Part shown: positions 23,393 to 32,101 of the stretch, one piece after another
Layout: each line of letters opens with the position of its first letter
Numbering within the stretch: the stretch's first letter is position 1
Source: Pseudomonadota bacterium
Lineage (GTDB): Bacteria > Pseudomonadota > Gammaproteobacteria > Burkholderiales > Methylophilaceae
Reading direction: 5' to 3'
DNA: 50,386 nucleotides
NCBI GenBank assembly: GCA_027621535.1
Contig: JAQCBB010000003.1
Coordinates: 1-50,386, forward strand
Made by a program: the position numbers and the translations under genes
The notes under the pieces: generated by a model
What the model was told of the DNA's origin: nothing
Databases searched by the model: none
Seen by the model: only the letters and a program-made list of their open reading frames with translations

Positions 23393-25132
23393 TTATTTTT
23401 TGAAATTTTTTAAGAAATCTTTTTCTTCCGCTGTTAATTCACTTAATTTTTTATTTTTTAACATAGCTAATTTTTGAGACTGTATTTGCTTAGTAGTTAT
23501 ATTATTTAGTACCGATTGAACTAATATGAACTCAGCATCCAAATCAATATTTTCTGCATAATTCATGATTTGATTTTGCAATTCATTAATTAATTTTTCT
23601 TCAACTCTGTCATCTAAACCATGAATTAAACTCGCGCTATTTTCAAATGGAGTTTCATTGCCTTGAATAATTGATAAGATCGCTTTGTATATTTCATCAT
23701 CAACTGAATTTCCTTGAAATACTTTATGGTCCTCAGGGTTAAATAATTTTGGGTTTATTAATACAATTAAAATATATTTCCTTTTTGCAGTTAGAGTATT
23801 TTTAGCTGATACGCTATATTTTATTTTTGTATTTATGGATTGATTTACACTCAAAAATTTTCCACCAACCATTTTTTCAATTTCAACTTGAGAGAGATGA
23901 ATCAACTCAGATACCCTTTTTAATAAAAATATCTTGTACTTGGGTGAGCTCATTTTTTTATAGATCGGCTCAAAATTATTAATAAATTTTATTTTATTTT
24001 CTTGAGATTTTAAGTCGTTATTAGTGGTTAAGCGCTTGATTATAAAATCTGATAAGGGTGTTGCTTGATTGATCTTTTGCTTAAAATCATCGAGCGAATG
24101 ATTCCTAATATAAGTATCTGGATCTTCACCTTGAGGTAAAAACATAAAATAAAACTCCAGATCATCCTCTAAAATTTCAACCGCTGTATTCAGTGCCTTC
24201 CATGCAGCTTCAATTCCTGCATTATCCCCATCAAAACAAAATGTTATTTTTTTTGAGTACCTGATCAACTTTTTCAAATGATAAATAGTTGTCGCGGTCC
24301 CTAAGGTTGCCACTGCATTTTGAACACCATGCTGATGTAGAGAAATAACATCCATATAACCTTCAACAATCAAGATATTTTGTTCATCACGAATTCCTTT
24401 TTTGGACTGGGATAAACCGTATAACTCGTAACTTTTTTTAAACAATGGTGTTTCAGGTGAGTTGTAATATTTTGGAGTATCGTCTGGATCAACAACACGA
24501 CCTCCAAAGCCAATAATATTATCTTTTGCATTAAAAATTGGGAACATAATTCGATTTCTAAATCGATCATACAATTTCCCAGCCTCATTCTTTTGGACTA
24601 ACCCAGCCGTCTGTAAGATTGAGTCATCGTAATTTTTAAACACTTGTTGTAAACCCTGCCATTCTTGGTTTGCAAAACCAATTTGAAATTGTTTGGCAAT
24701 TTCACCAGATAATCCACGGTTTTTTAAATAATGAATTGCTTCTTTAGATGCACGAAGATTTTTTTTGTAAAATTGATTCGCTTTCATTAGTGCTTGTTCA
24801 AGAATCGAATAATCGAACTTATCTGAGGTTGAAGTTTTTTGTTCATTTGGAACAGACAGCCCTAATTGGCTAGCTATGGATTGAATTGACTCTATAAAGG
24901 TCAGTCCCTCATATTCCATTAAGAAACTAATCGCTGATCCATGCGCCCCACAACCAAAACAATGATAGAACTGTTTGGACGGACTTACAGTAAAAGAGGG
25001 TGATTTTTCTTGATGAAAAGGACAACAGGCAACATAGTTTGCTCCAGCTTTTTTTAATTTAACTCTCTGGTCAACAATATCAACGACATCAATACGATTA
25101 AGTATTTCTTGAATAAATGATTCAGGGATCAT
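23393..25132 (-). CDS. dnaG: DNA primase DnaG
   Basis: Makes RNA primers at the replication fork, 579 residues. The N-terminal CHC2 zinc-binding domain is CCPFHQEKSPSF...FYHCFGCGAHG; the TOPRIM core has LIVEGYMDVISLHQHG and FCFDGDNAGIEAAWKAL. The C-terminal helicase-binding region (about 440-579) is poorly conserved. I start at ATG 25132 (MIPESFIQ) instead of the GTG one codon upstream. It follows yqeY by 40 nt. Confidence 0.97.
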   Translation of the reverse strand: MIPESFIQEILNRIDVVDIVDQRVKLKKAGANYVACCPFHQEKSPSFTVSPSKQFYHCFGCGAHGSAISFLMEYEGLTFIESIQSIASQLGLSVPNEQKTSTSDKFDYSILEQALMKANQFYKKNLRASKEAIHYLKNRGLSGEIAKQFQIGFANQEWQGLQQVFKNYDDSILQTAGLVQKNEAGKLYDRFRNRIMFPIFNAKDNIIGFGGRVVDPDDTPKYYNSPETPLFKKSYELYGLSQSKKGIRDEQNILIVEGYMDVISLHQHGVQNAVATLGTATTIYHLKKLIRYSKKITFCFDGDNAGIEAAWKALNTAVEILEDDLEFYFMFLPQGEDPDTYIRNHSLDDFKQKINQATPLSDFIIKRLTTNNDLKSQENKIKFINNFEPIYKKMSSPKYKIFLLKRVSELIHLSQVEIEKMVGGKFLSVNQSINTKIKYSVSAKNTLTAKRKYILIVLINPKLFNPEDHKVFQGNSVDDEIYKAILSIIQGNETPFENSASLIHGLDDRVEEKLINELQNQIMNYAENIDLDAEFILVQSVLNNITTKQIQSQKLAMLKNKKLSELTAEEKDFLKNFKK

Positions 25133-25174
25133 CACATTATGATAACTGAAATTAAATTAAATTTATGAATGGAT

Positions 25175-25618
25175 TTAAGTTAGCTTTTCGCGAACAGTTT
25201 TTGAAACTTGTCCCATGTCTGCACGGCCAGCAATTTTTGATTTTAGAACACCGACCACTTTTCCCATGTCTTTCATATCCGTTGCATTTACTTCAGCAAT
25301 AACTTCATCAATGATTGTCCTAACTTCACCATCAGTTAGAGGTTCTGGCATATATTTGGTAAGCACATCGATTTCAAGTTGCTCTTGATCAATGAGATCT
25401 TGTCGGTTTGCTTTTTGATAAGCCTCTATGGAGTCTTTGCGCTGTTTTAACATTTTTTGAATAACGGTCAGCACTTGATCATCGCTTAGCTCAATACGCT
25501 CATCAACCTCTTTTTGCTTGATTGACGCATGAAGTAAACGAACTGCACCTAAGCGAGCAGTATCTTTTGCTCGCATAAATGTTTTCATATCTTCAGAGAT
25601 GGTTTGCTTTATCGACAT
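25175..25618 (-). CDS. yqeY: GatB/YqeY domain protein
   Basis: A 147-residue protein matching the stand-alone YqeY family, related to the tail of GatB of the tRNA amidotransferase: KTFMRAKDTARLGAVRLLHASIKQKEVDER at the start and GRADMGQVSKTVREKL at the end. Its function is uncertain; tRNA interaction is assumed from the GatB relationship. It lies between rpsU (12 nt) and dnaG, the normal proteobacterial order. Confidence 0.93.
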   Translation of the reverse strand: MSIKQTISEDMKTFMRAKDTARLGAVRLLHASIKQKEVDERIELSDDQVLTVIQKMLKQRKDSIEAYQKANRQDLIDQEQLEIDVLTKYMPEPLTDGEVRTIIDEVIAEVNATDMKDMGKVVGVLKSKIAGRADMGQVSKTVREKLT

Positions 25619-25630
25619 CTCAGGAGTGGA

Positions 25631-25843
25631 TTAATAGAGTTTTGGAGGAAGCATCTGATTGCGAAGACGTCTGTACTGTCTTTTTACTGCAGCAGCTGCT
25701 TTACGTTTACGTTCCCAAGTTGGTTTTTCATAAAACTCTTTAGCACGAAGATCATTTAATAAGCCTGTTTTCTCAATAAGACGCTTAAATCTTCTCAAAG
25801 CAACGTCAAAAGGTTCGTTTTCTTTTACTTTAATTGTTGTCAT
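25631..25843 (-). CDS. rpsU: 30S ribosomal protein S21
   Basis: Small basic ribosomal protein of 70 residues, full length: [21 protein letters not shown], then [21 protein letters not shown]. First gene of the macromolecular synthesis operon, with a clear promoter upstream. It acts in translation initiation next to the anti-Shine-Dalgarno. Confidence 0.97.
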   Translation of the reverse strand: MTTIKVKENEPFDVALRRFKRLIEKTGLLNDLRAKEFYEKPTWERKRKAAAAVKRQYRRLRNQMLPPKLY

Positions 25844-25881
25844 AAATATTAAAAAATTATTAATTACTAAATAAGGCGGTT

Positions 25882-25910
25882 ATTTTAATGCTAATATCAC
25901 TTTTTTTCAA
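25882..25910 (-). promoter_or_regulatory. Promoter of the rpsU-yqeY-dnaG operon
   Basis: TTGAAA, an exact 17-nt spacer and TAAAAT on the minus strand, about 40 nt before the rpsU start. It lies in the 82-bp spacer shared with the divergent tsaD. Confidence 0.7.
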
Positions 25911-25925
25911 CTAAAAAAATACGAA

Positions 25926-26930
25926 ATGTTAGTTTTAGGTATAGAAAGCTCATGCGATGAGACCGGTTTAGCAATTTATGATTCAAGCGCCGGATTACTT
26001 GGACATGTGTTAAATTCTCAGGTTGATTTACATCGACTTTATGGTGGTGTGGTCCCCGAACTGGCTTCACGAGATCATATTCGATTTATCTTGCCTTTAC
26101 TTGATGAACTTTTAAACAAAACCAGTATTTTAATTGATCAGCTTGATGCAATTGCATATACCAAAGGACCTGGTTTATCAGGAGCGCTTTTGGTGGGCGC
26201 AAGTGTTTCTGAAAGTTTAGCATTCAGCCTGAATATTCCAACCATTCCCGTGCATCACTTGGAAGGTCATTTGCTTTCTCCATTTTTAGAAAAACATGCT
26301 CCAGAATTTCCATTCTTAGCCTTATTGGTTTCTGGTGGTCATTCTCAATTAATTCAAGTCCATAGTCTGGGTAATTATGAAATTATTGGAGACACCCTTG
26401 ATGATGCTGCGGGTGAGGCGTTTGATAAGAGTGCTCAATTACTTGATCTTGGATATCCTGGAGGGGCGGCATTATCAAAACTTGCCGATCAAGGTCAGGA
26501 AAAATATTCACTTCCTCGGCCGCTCATTAATACTGATGATCTAAACTTTAGTTTTAGTGGGTTGAAAACAGCTGTTTTACATTTGGTGAATAAAGAAAAA
26601 CCTTTAAACGAACAAACAAAAGCAAATATTGCTTTTGCGTTTCAAGAATCAATCACAGATGTGCTTTCTGTTAAATGTTTAAAAGCCTTAGATGAAAAAA
26701 AACTATCATCATTAGTCGTATCCGGGGGTGTGGGTGCTAATCGACAATTAAGAGAAAAATTAACTGCCCTTTCTCATCAGCATAAGTTTAAATTATATTT
26801 TCCAAGGCTTGAATTTTGCACTGATAATGGAGCAATGATTGCCTTGGCTGGTTTTTTTCGTCATAAGCTATCTGCATCGACAAACTATGAATTTTCAGTA
26901 AAGCCAAAATGGAAATTAAATGACTTATAA
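25926..26930 (+). CDS. tsaD: tRNA N6-threonylcarbamoyltransferase subunit TsaD
   Basis: Transfers threonylcarbamoyl to A37 of ANN-decoding tRNAs, 334 residues. It begins MLVLGIESSCDETGLAIYD, with the metal site HHLEGHLLSPF (usual form HMEGH), the nucleotide-binding SGGHSQL and VVSGGVGANRQLRE, and the C-terminal FCTDNGAMIA. Divergent from rpsU, as is common. No clear Shine-Dalgarno precedes it. Confidence 0.97.
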   Translation: MLVLGIESSCDETGLAIYDSSAGLLGHVLNSQVDLHRLYGGVVPELASRDHIRFILPLLDELLNKTSILIDQLDAIAYTKGPGLSGALLVGASVSESLAFSLNIPTIPVHHLEGHLLSPFLEKHAPEFPFLALLVSGGHSQLIQVHSLGNYEIIGDTLDDAAGEAFDKSAQLLDLGYPGGAALSKLADQGQEKYSLPRPLINTDDLNFSFSGLKTAVLHLVNKEKPLNEQTKANIAFAFQESITDVLSVKCLKALDEKKLSSLVVSGGVGANRQLREKLTALSHQHKFKLYFPRLEFCTDNGAMIALAGFFRHKLSASTNYEFSVKPKWKLNDL

Positions 26931-26934
26931 CGAT

Positions 26935-27516
26935 TTAGCGGAATTTTGATTCTTGTCGTTGTAATAATTTTTGAATATTTTGTTTATGTCGATAGATCAA
27001 CATAAGACTTAAAAAAAGACTTAGAAATATAAAGCCAGTTTCTGTATTCATGAAATAAGCAAAAATCGGCAAAACTATTGCGGCACTTAATGCAGAGAGC
27101 GAAGAAATTCTAAAGATTAGGAATATAAATAGCCAAGTCGCTAAGACCATCAGAGCAATTTTAAAATCAATAACAAGTAAAATACCAAAGGCAGTTGCAA
27201 CCCCCTTACCACCTTTCAATTGGTGGTAGATTGGAAATAAATGTCCTAAAAAAACTACTCCAGCTACTAAAAAAATTTCATTTTTTTCAAAACCAAGATA
27301 TTGGCAGAGAAGAATCATTAAAGAACCTTTTAATAAATCACCTAATAAAGTTAAGATAGATGGAAGCTTTTTTCCAGATCGCATGACATTAGTAGCGCCG
27401 ATATTTTTAGATCCAAAACTTCTCGGATCTTTTAATTTAAAAAGTTTGCTGAAAATAATACCAAATGATATTGAGCCAACAAAATACGCTAAAATGAGGA
27501 CTATAGTAAATTCCAT
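26935..27516 (-). CDS. plsY: Glycerol-3-phosphate acyltransferase PlsY
   Basis: Inner-membrane enzyme that makes lysophosphatidic acid from acyl-phosphate, 193 residues with about five membrane helices. Active-site motifs are GSISFGII with RSFGSKNIGATNVMR and LKGGKGVATAFG. Only 28 bp separate it from folB, and a TATAAT lies 6 nt before its ATG without a Shine-Dalgarno, so the mRNA may be leaderless. Confidence 0.96.
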   Translation of the reverse strand: MEFTIVLILAYFVGSISFGIIFSKLFKLKDPRSFGSKNIGATNVMRSGKKLPSILTLLGDLLKGSLMILLCQYLGFEKNEIFLVAGVVFLGHLFPIYHQLKGGKGVATAFGILLVIDFKIALMVLATWLFIFLIFRISSLSALSAAIVLPIFAYFMNTETGFIFLSLFLSLMLIYRHKQNIQKLLQRQESKFR

Positions 27517-27544
27517 ATATTAATTATAAGTGATAACTCATTAG

Positions 27545-27898
27545 ATGAATAATCGAATATTTATATCCAACCTCGTGATCCCAATTATAATTGGTGTTCA
27601 TGAATGGGAAAGAGCTATTCCACAAAATTTATATCTAGACATTTCTATCGATCTAAAAAAATCTGATCCATTTACTAAAGATAATCTTTCTGAAACCATT
27701 GATTATTCTTCTGTAACCAGTGGAATAAAAGAAATTGCTAATGAAAACAAACAAATTTTATTAGAGAGTTTTGGTGAAAACATTATCAATCATATTTTTA
27801 AAAACTTTCCTGCTCAGCGTATTGAACTTAAAATTGCTAAGAAAAAAATTCTACCTGAAACTGATTTTGTGGGGATCGTCCTGACCCGATCCATCTAA
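27545..27898 (+). CDS. folB: Dihydroneopterin aldolase FolB
   Basis: Folate pathway enzyme (dihydroneopterin to 6-hydroxymethyl-dihydropterin), 117 residues. Typical start with IFISNLVIPIIIGVHEWER and DNLSETIDYSSVTSGI, and the conserved Lys in ELKIAKKKIL. Divergent from plsY, as in many proteobacteria. The end overlaps xerD by 4 nt on the opposite strand. Confidence 0.94.
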   Translation: MNNRIFISNLVIPIIIGVHEWERAIPQNLYLDISIDLKKSDPFTKDNLSETIDYSSVTSGIKEIANENKQILLESFGENIINHIFKNFPAQRIELKIAKKKILPETDFVGIVLTRSI

Positions 27899-28794
27899 CC
27901 ACGAGGGTGATGTTTTTGATGAAGGTCTTTTAATCTTTCACGTGCAACGTGGGTGTATATCTGGGTAGTAGAAATATCGCTATGCCCCAAAAGCATCTGA
28001 ACTACTCGTAAGTCAGCCCCATGATTTAAGAGGTGAGTTGCAAAAGCATGACGAATTACATGCGGAGATAAGGTTTGAGTTATCCCTGATATTCCTGCAT
28101 AGCGTTTTATTAAATACCAAAATGCTTGACGACTCATTGGCCCTCCCCGCGAAGTTACGAATAAATACTTAGATTGTTTTTGTTTTAAAATAAGATCTCG
28201 ACTTTTTTTCACATATTGATCAATCCAAAAACATGCTTCTTCACCTAAGGGAACTAATCTAGTTTTATTGCCTTTTCCAGTTACCCGAATCACCCCCTCA
28301 GTTAAAGAAACTTCGGTCATTAAAATTAAGATTAATTCACTAACTCGCAACCCACATGCATAAAGAAGCTCAAGCATAGCCCGATCACGCATTCCCTGAT
28401 CATCATTTAAATTCGGTGCTTTTAACAAAGCTTCTACATCATTTTCATTTAGACTTTTTGGAAGAGATTTTGAAGCTTTGGGGGCTTCAATCATCAATGT
28501 TGGATCTACTTTAATTATATTTTCACGAATGAGGTATCGATAAAATCTTCTAAGACATGCGAGTAATCTTGAGATGCTTCTTGATTTTGAATGTGGAAAT
28601 CTAAAGGCCAAGTACTCCTGAATCTCACTTTTCGAAATAAGAACAATATCATTATTTTTATACCATGCGACCAGTTGTTTTAAATCATACCTGTAGCTAT
28701 TCAGTGTATTTTTTGACAAGCCATCTTCAAGCCATAAGCTATTTAAGAATTGATCTATGATGGATGGAAGATCTTTAATATCATCTGAAGTCAT
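27895..28794 (-). CDS. xerD: Site-specific tyrosine recombinase XerD
   Basis: Resolves chromosome dimers at dif with XerC, 299 residues. It has the N-terminal SAM-like domain (FLNSLWLEDGLSKNTLNSYRYDL) and a catalytic domain with YACGLRVSEL (Arg), GKGNKTRLVPL (Lys), HVIRHAFATHLL (His-x-x-Arg), LGHSDISTTQIYTHV (His and nucleophile Tyr). The XerD rather than XerC assignment rests on the N-terminal sequence and on similarity in my judgement. It follows the rplS operon terminator. Confidence 0.9.
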   Translation of the reverse strand: MTSDDIKDLPSIIDQFLNSLWLEDGLSKNTLNSYRYDLKQLVAWYKNNDIVLISKSEIQEYLAFRFPHSKSRSISRLLACLRRFYRYLIRENIIKVDPTLMIEAPKASKSLPKSLNENDVEALLKAPNLNDDQGMRDRAMLELLYACGLRVSELILILMTEVSLTEGVIRVTGKGNKTRLVPLGEEACFWIDQYVKKSRDLILKQKQSKYLFVTSRGGPMSRQAFWYLIKRYAGISGITQTLSPHVIRHAFATHLLNHGADLRVVQMLLGHSDISTTQIYTHVARERLKDLHQKHHPRG

Positions 28795-28814
28795 TAAATA
28801 AATTATGACATAAA

Positions 28815-28838
28815 AAAAGCCCCTTAAAAGAGGCTTTT
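28815..28838 (-). terminator. Terminator of the rpsP-rimM-trmD-rplS operon
   Basis: AAAAGCCCCTT / AAGAGGCTTTT imperfect stem with a T tract on the minus strand, about 15-40 nt past the rplS stop. Confidence 0.8.
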
Positions 28839-28853
28839 AAACTATAGCTTAAA

Positions 28854-29465
28854 TTATTCCGCGTCTTTTTTATCTTCTTCTTCTGCTGCTGCTGGAGCTT
28901 GTTCAGCTGGAGCTGCTTCTGCTGCTGGAGCTGCTTCTGCTGCTGGAGCTGCTTCTGCTGCTGGAGCTGCTTCTGCTGGTGCTGGAGCTGCTTCTGCTTC
29001 TGCTGCTGGTGCTGGTGCTAGTGCTGGAGCTGGTGCTGGTGCTGCTTCTGCTAGTGCTTCTGCTGCTTCAACGACTGGAATATCCTCGAATTGTGAATCT
29101 GAGTCACGCATTTTAAGTCTTTCTTTAATTCTCGCAGATTTACCAGAACGTTCACGAAGATAGAACAACTTTGCTCTTCTGACATTACCACGGCGTTTCA
29201 CCTCAATTGTATCTATTAATGGGGAATGAAGCTGAAAGGTTCTTTCTACGCCTTCTCCTGATGAAATTTTTCTGACAATAAAAGAAGAATTTAATCCACG
29301 ATTCTTTCTGGCTATAACCACACCTTCAAAAAGCTGAACTCTTTTTCGATCACCCTCTACAACGTTCACACCCACGGCCACTGTGTCGCCTGGGGCAAAT
29401 TTAGGGATTTTTTTGCCTAAACGAGCTATTTCTTCATTTTCTATGGTTTGAATAATATTTTTCAT
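28854..29465 (-). CDS. rplS: 50S ribosomal protein L19 with a long Ala/Pro/Glu tail
   Basis: Residues 1 to about 120 are a normal L19 ([48 protein letters not shown]). Residues about 128-203 form a low-complexity acidic tail of APAAEA-type repeats ending EEEDKKDAE; ordinary L19 is about 115-130 residues. The core contacts the 30S-50S interface in the family. The tail is encoded by GC-rich repeats that stand out from the AT-rich surroundings. The reading frame is intact and the gene ends at a terminator, so the tail is very probably translated. Last gene of the rpsP operon. Confidence 0.96.
   Translation of the reverse strand: MKNIIQTIENEEIARLGKKIPKFAPGDTVAVGVNVVEGDRKRVQLFEGVVIARKNRGLNSSFIVRKISSGEGVERTFQLHSPLIDTIEVKRRGNVRRAKLFYLRERSGKSARIKERLKMRDSDSQFEDIPVVEAAEALAEAAPAPAPALAPAPAAEAEAAPAPAEAAPAAEAAPAAEAAPAAEAAPAEQAPAAAEEEDKKDAE
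28909..28974 (-). repeat. 18-bp tandem repeat in the rplS tail
   Basis: Three identical copies of an 18-bp unit (28921-28974) preceded by a 12-bp partial copy, encoding APAAEA-type units. Degenerate related repeats continue to about 29067. All in frame. Confidence 0.9.
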
Positions 29466-29467
29466 AA

Positions 29468-30241
29468 CTATTTCCTTTTATTTAAGTCTTGTTCCTGCTC
29501 TTTTAATGCTTCTTGTAGCAGCCGAGACTCCTCTATTGTTAATTCCCGATTATTAATTAAATCAGGTCTTTTTTTAAAAGTTTCAAGCAAAGCGTTTTTT
29601 TTTCTCCACTCAGCTATCTTCTTATGATCTCCAGATAATAACACCTCTGGTACTTTTAAATCTTTAAAAATCTCAGGTCTTGAATAATGGCAGTGATCTA
29701 AAAGTCCTTCAAAAAAAGAGTCTTCTTGGTATGACTCAGCTTTATTTAAAACCCCGGGAATAAACCGAGAAACCGCATCAACTAGAACCATTGCTGGCAA
29801 TTCACCCCCCGTTGTAACAAAATCACCAATCGAGATTTCCTCATCCACATATTGATCGATAAATCTCTGATCAACACCTTCATATCGACCTGAGATCAAT
29901 GTTAAATTTTTTTCTTTAGACAAATCTAAAGATTTTTTATGATTTAAAGTCTGTCCTTTAGGACTTAAGTAAATCACTTTAGAATTACCATCATTTTCAT
30001 TTGCCATACTCTTTTCGATTTCATTAAGAGTATCTACCAGTGGCTCAATCATCATGACCATTCCAGGTCCGCCGCCGTAAGGCCTATCATCTATTGTTTT
30101 ATGAACATCCTGAACATAATCACGAGGATTCCATAAATTTAATTCTAATTTTTGCTCATTTAACGCTCGACTAACTACCCCATCCATTTTTAAAATTTCA
30201 AACATCTGCGGCATTAGGGAGACAATATTAAATGTAAGCAT
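29468..30241 (-). CDS. trmD: tRNA (guanine-N1)-methyltransferase TrmD
   Basis: Methylates G37 of tRNAs, 257 residues with the trefoil-knot SPOUT fold: [14 protein letters not shown] at the start, [36 protein letters not shown] and [14 protein letters not shown]. Sits between rimM (adjacent, no gap) and rplS (2 nt), the standard operon. Confidence 0.97.
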   Translation of the reverse strand: MLTFNIVSLMPQMFEILKMDGVVSRALNEQKLELNLWNPRDYVQDVHKTIDDRPYGGGPGMVMMIEPLVDTLNEIEKSMANENDGNSKVIYLSPKGQTLNHKKSLDLSKEKNLTLISGRYEGVDQRFIDQYVDEEISIGDFVTTGGELPAMVLVDAVSRFIPGVLNKAESYQEDSFFEGLLDHCHYSRPEIFKDLKVPEVLLSGDHKKIAEWRKKNALLETFKKRPDLINNRELTIEESRLLQEALKEQEQDLNKRK

Positions 30242-30739
30242 CTAAAACTCTTTATCCCAATCTACTTCTATTCTTTTACCGGTTAAGTCAATTTTGACAA
30301 TAACTTGGGGTATATAAGGAATTAACCTGTCCTTCTCTCCCGAGACAACTAAAACATCATTAGCGCCCGTTTCGATTAACTCTGTGACTATTCCGAGATT
30401 TTGTTGTTGCAAGTCATAGACGCTTAAGCCTATCAAATCATCCCAGTAATACTCGTTATCTTCTAACTGAGGCAATTCCTTTCTATCCACAGCAAGGATC
30501 TGACCTTTGCTTTCAATTGCCTGGTCACGATTATCAAAACCAAGATCAGCAACAACATCTTGACCCTGAATCTTCATTGCTTCAATTTGTATACAATTCC
30601 AATCTTTTTGGTTTTTAGATAAAAATTGCTTTTTATACTGTATAAAACTTTTAGCTGTTTCCGTAAAGGGTCTTATTTTTACCCAACCTTTTATCCCATA
30701 GGCTGAAATAATTTTCCCTATGATGACAAGGTTTTCCAA
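30242..30739 (-). CDS. rimM: Ribosome maturation factor RimM
   Basis: 30S assembly factor binding S19, 165 residues. It begins LVIIGKIISAYGIKGWVKIRPFTE and contains the PRC-barrel segment EYYWDDLIGLSVYD and VPYIPQ-type end in the form LIPYIPQVIVKID. It lies 3 nt after rpsP and abuts trmD. Confidence 0.96.
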   Translation of the reverse strand: MENLVIIGKIISAYGIKGWVKIRPFTETAKSFIQYKKQFLSKNQKDWNCIQIEAMKIQGQDVVADLGFDNRDQAIESKGQILAVDRKELPQLEDNEYYWDDLIGLSVYDLQQQNLGIVTELIETGANDVLVVSGEKDRLIPYIPQVIVKIDLTGKRIEVDWDKEF

Positions 30740-30742
30740 AAA

Positions 30743-31339
30743 TTATTCTTCTTTTGGAGCCTCTTCAGCAGGTGCAGCAGCCTCTTCAACTACCGGTTCT
30801 GCAGACGCAGCTTCAGTAGGAGCAGTAGCCTCTGCAGCAGGTGCAGCAGCCTCTTCAACTACCGGTTCTGCAGGCGCAGCTTCAGTAGGCGCAGTAGCCT
30901 CTGCAGCAGGTGCAGCAGCCTCTTCAACTACCGGTTCTGCAGACGCAGCTTCAGTAGGAGCAGTAGCCTCTGCAGCAGGTGCAGCAGCCTCTTCAACTAC
31001 CGCTTCTGCAGACGCAGCTTTTTCAGCTTCTTTTTTAGCCTTTTTAGCTTCAGCTTTTTTTGCATCCTTTTGTTTCATTACTTCAAGCCCGGCCGGACCT
31101 TTAGCTTGTAATTTTATAATTCGTGACATAGTTTCAGAAATTTGAGCTCCATGACCTTTCCAATATGCAATTCGTTCTGCATCAATACGAATTGTTTCAG
31201 CGCCTGATTGAGCCATAGGATTATAAAAACCTACACGCTCAATAAATCGCCCATCTCTGCGCTTTCTAGATTCTTGCACCACAACATTGTAGTAAGGTTT
31301 TTGTTTTGAACCACTTCTTGATAGTCTAATAATTACCAT
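30743..31339 (-). CDS. rpsP: 30S ribosomal protein S16 with a repetitive Ala/Glu/Pro tail
   Basis: Residues 1 to about 82 are a normal S16 ([42 protein letters not shown]). A lysine-rich stretch (about 89-108) then leads into an acidic tail of 23-residue repeats with the core [19 protein letters not shown], ending at residue 198. Usual proteobacterial S16 is 80-90 residues; extended S16 forms are known in other phyla. The tail is in frame and encoded by a 69-bp tandem repeat. First gene of the rpsP-rimM-trmD-rplS operon with a good promoter. Confidence 0.96.
   Translation of the reverse strand: MVIIRLSRSGSKQKPYYNVVVQESRKRRDGRFIERVGFYNPMAQSGAETIRIDAERIAYWKGHGAQISETMSRIIKLQAKGPAGLEVMKQKDAKKAEAKKAKKEAEKAASAEAVVEEAAAPAAEATAPTEAASAEPVVEEAAAPAAEATAPTEAAPAEPVVEEAAAPAAEATAPTEAASAEPVVEEAAAPAEEAPKEE
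30771..31020 (-). repeat. 69-bp tandem repeat in the rpsP tail
   Basis: The unit starts at 30771, 30840, 30909 and 30978, an exact 69-bp period, with three full copies and a partial fourth. Copies 1 and 3 read identically; copy 2 differs at two positions. The reading frame is preserved. Confidence 0.93.
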
Positions 31340-31374
31340 AAATAATCTCTAAAATTTTATTCTGAAAAGGGTGG

Positions 31375-31404
31375 ATTTTACGCTATTTTTGGGTATTTTG
31401 GCAA
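31375..31404 (-). promoter_or_regulatory. rpsP operon promoter
   Basis: TTGCCA, an 18-nt spacer and TAAAAT on the minus strand, about 35 nt before the rpsP start and after queC. Confidence 0.6.
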
Positions 31405-31417
31405 GTATTTCATCATT

Positions 31418-32101
31418 TTATCTGTACAAAGTAGGATCTTTAATCCCTGCTTTTTCAAAACCCTTTTGCCTTAAGTCACATGAATCACATTTTCCGCATG
31501 CTCGCCCATCAACATCTGCCTGATAACAAGAGACGCTCATTGAATAATCAACACCCAACACCAAACCTTTTAAAATAATATCTTCTTTTGAGAGCTGAAT
31601 TAGAGGGGTATGGATGTGAAATGGTTTGCCCTCAACGGCGCTTTTAATACCTAAATTTACCATTTTTTCATAGGCCTTTATATATTCTGGCCGGCAATCT
31701 GGATAACCAGAATAATCAACAGCATTGACACCCAGAAATATATCGTTGGCTTCAATAGATTCAGCCCATGCAACAGCTAACGACATCATAATTGTATTTC
31801 TTGCAGGTACGTAAGTGATGGGGATTCCATCGGTTCTTTGCTCAGGGATTGTCAGAGAATGATTCGTTAATGCTGACGACTTGAGCCAGCTCATGTCAAT
31901 ATGGATCTGTTTAAATAAATCTACTTGATGAAATTCTGCAATTTTTTTTGCCGCATTGGTTTCCGATGCATGTCGTTGTCCGTAAATGACATGCAAGGCA
32001 TAGCATGTATAACCCTGTTGTTTTGCAATCGCCAGTGTCGTTAATGAGTCTAAACCTCCTGAGAGTAAAATAATGGCTTTCTTAGACACCTTGTTTTTCA
32101 C
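31418..32101 (-). CDS. queC: 7-cyano-7-deazaguanine synthase QueC
   Basis: ATP-dependent synthesis of preQ0 for queuosine, 227 residues. PP-loop SGGLDSLTTLAIAK at about 14-27, the zinc cysteines at the end (CYQADVDGRACGKCDSC) and GVNAVDYSGYPDCRPEYI. Overlaps queE by 20 nt. Last gene of the long yebC-to-queC run. Confidence 0.96.
   Translation of the reverse strand: MKNKVSKKAIILLSGGLDSLTTLAIAKQQGYTCYALHVIYGQRHASETNAAKKIAEFHQVDLFKQIHIDMSWLKSSALTNHSLTIPEQRTDGIPITYVPARNTIMMSLAVAWAESIEANDIFLGVNAVDYSGYPDCRPEYIKAYEKMVNLGIKSAVEGKPFHIHTPLIQLSKEDIILKGLVLGVDYSMSVSCYQADVDGRACGKCDSCDLRQKGFEKAGIKDPTLYR

Noticed and set aside
30720-31145. 141-residue plus-strand ORF rich in Ala/Ser antisense to rpsP
   Set aside because: It is the mirror of the GC-rich rpsP repeat; repeats with few AT codons leave the opposite strand open. 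No ribosome site or family similarity.
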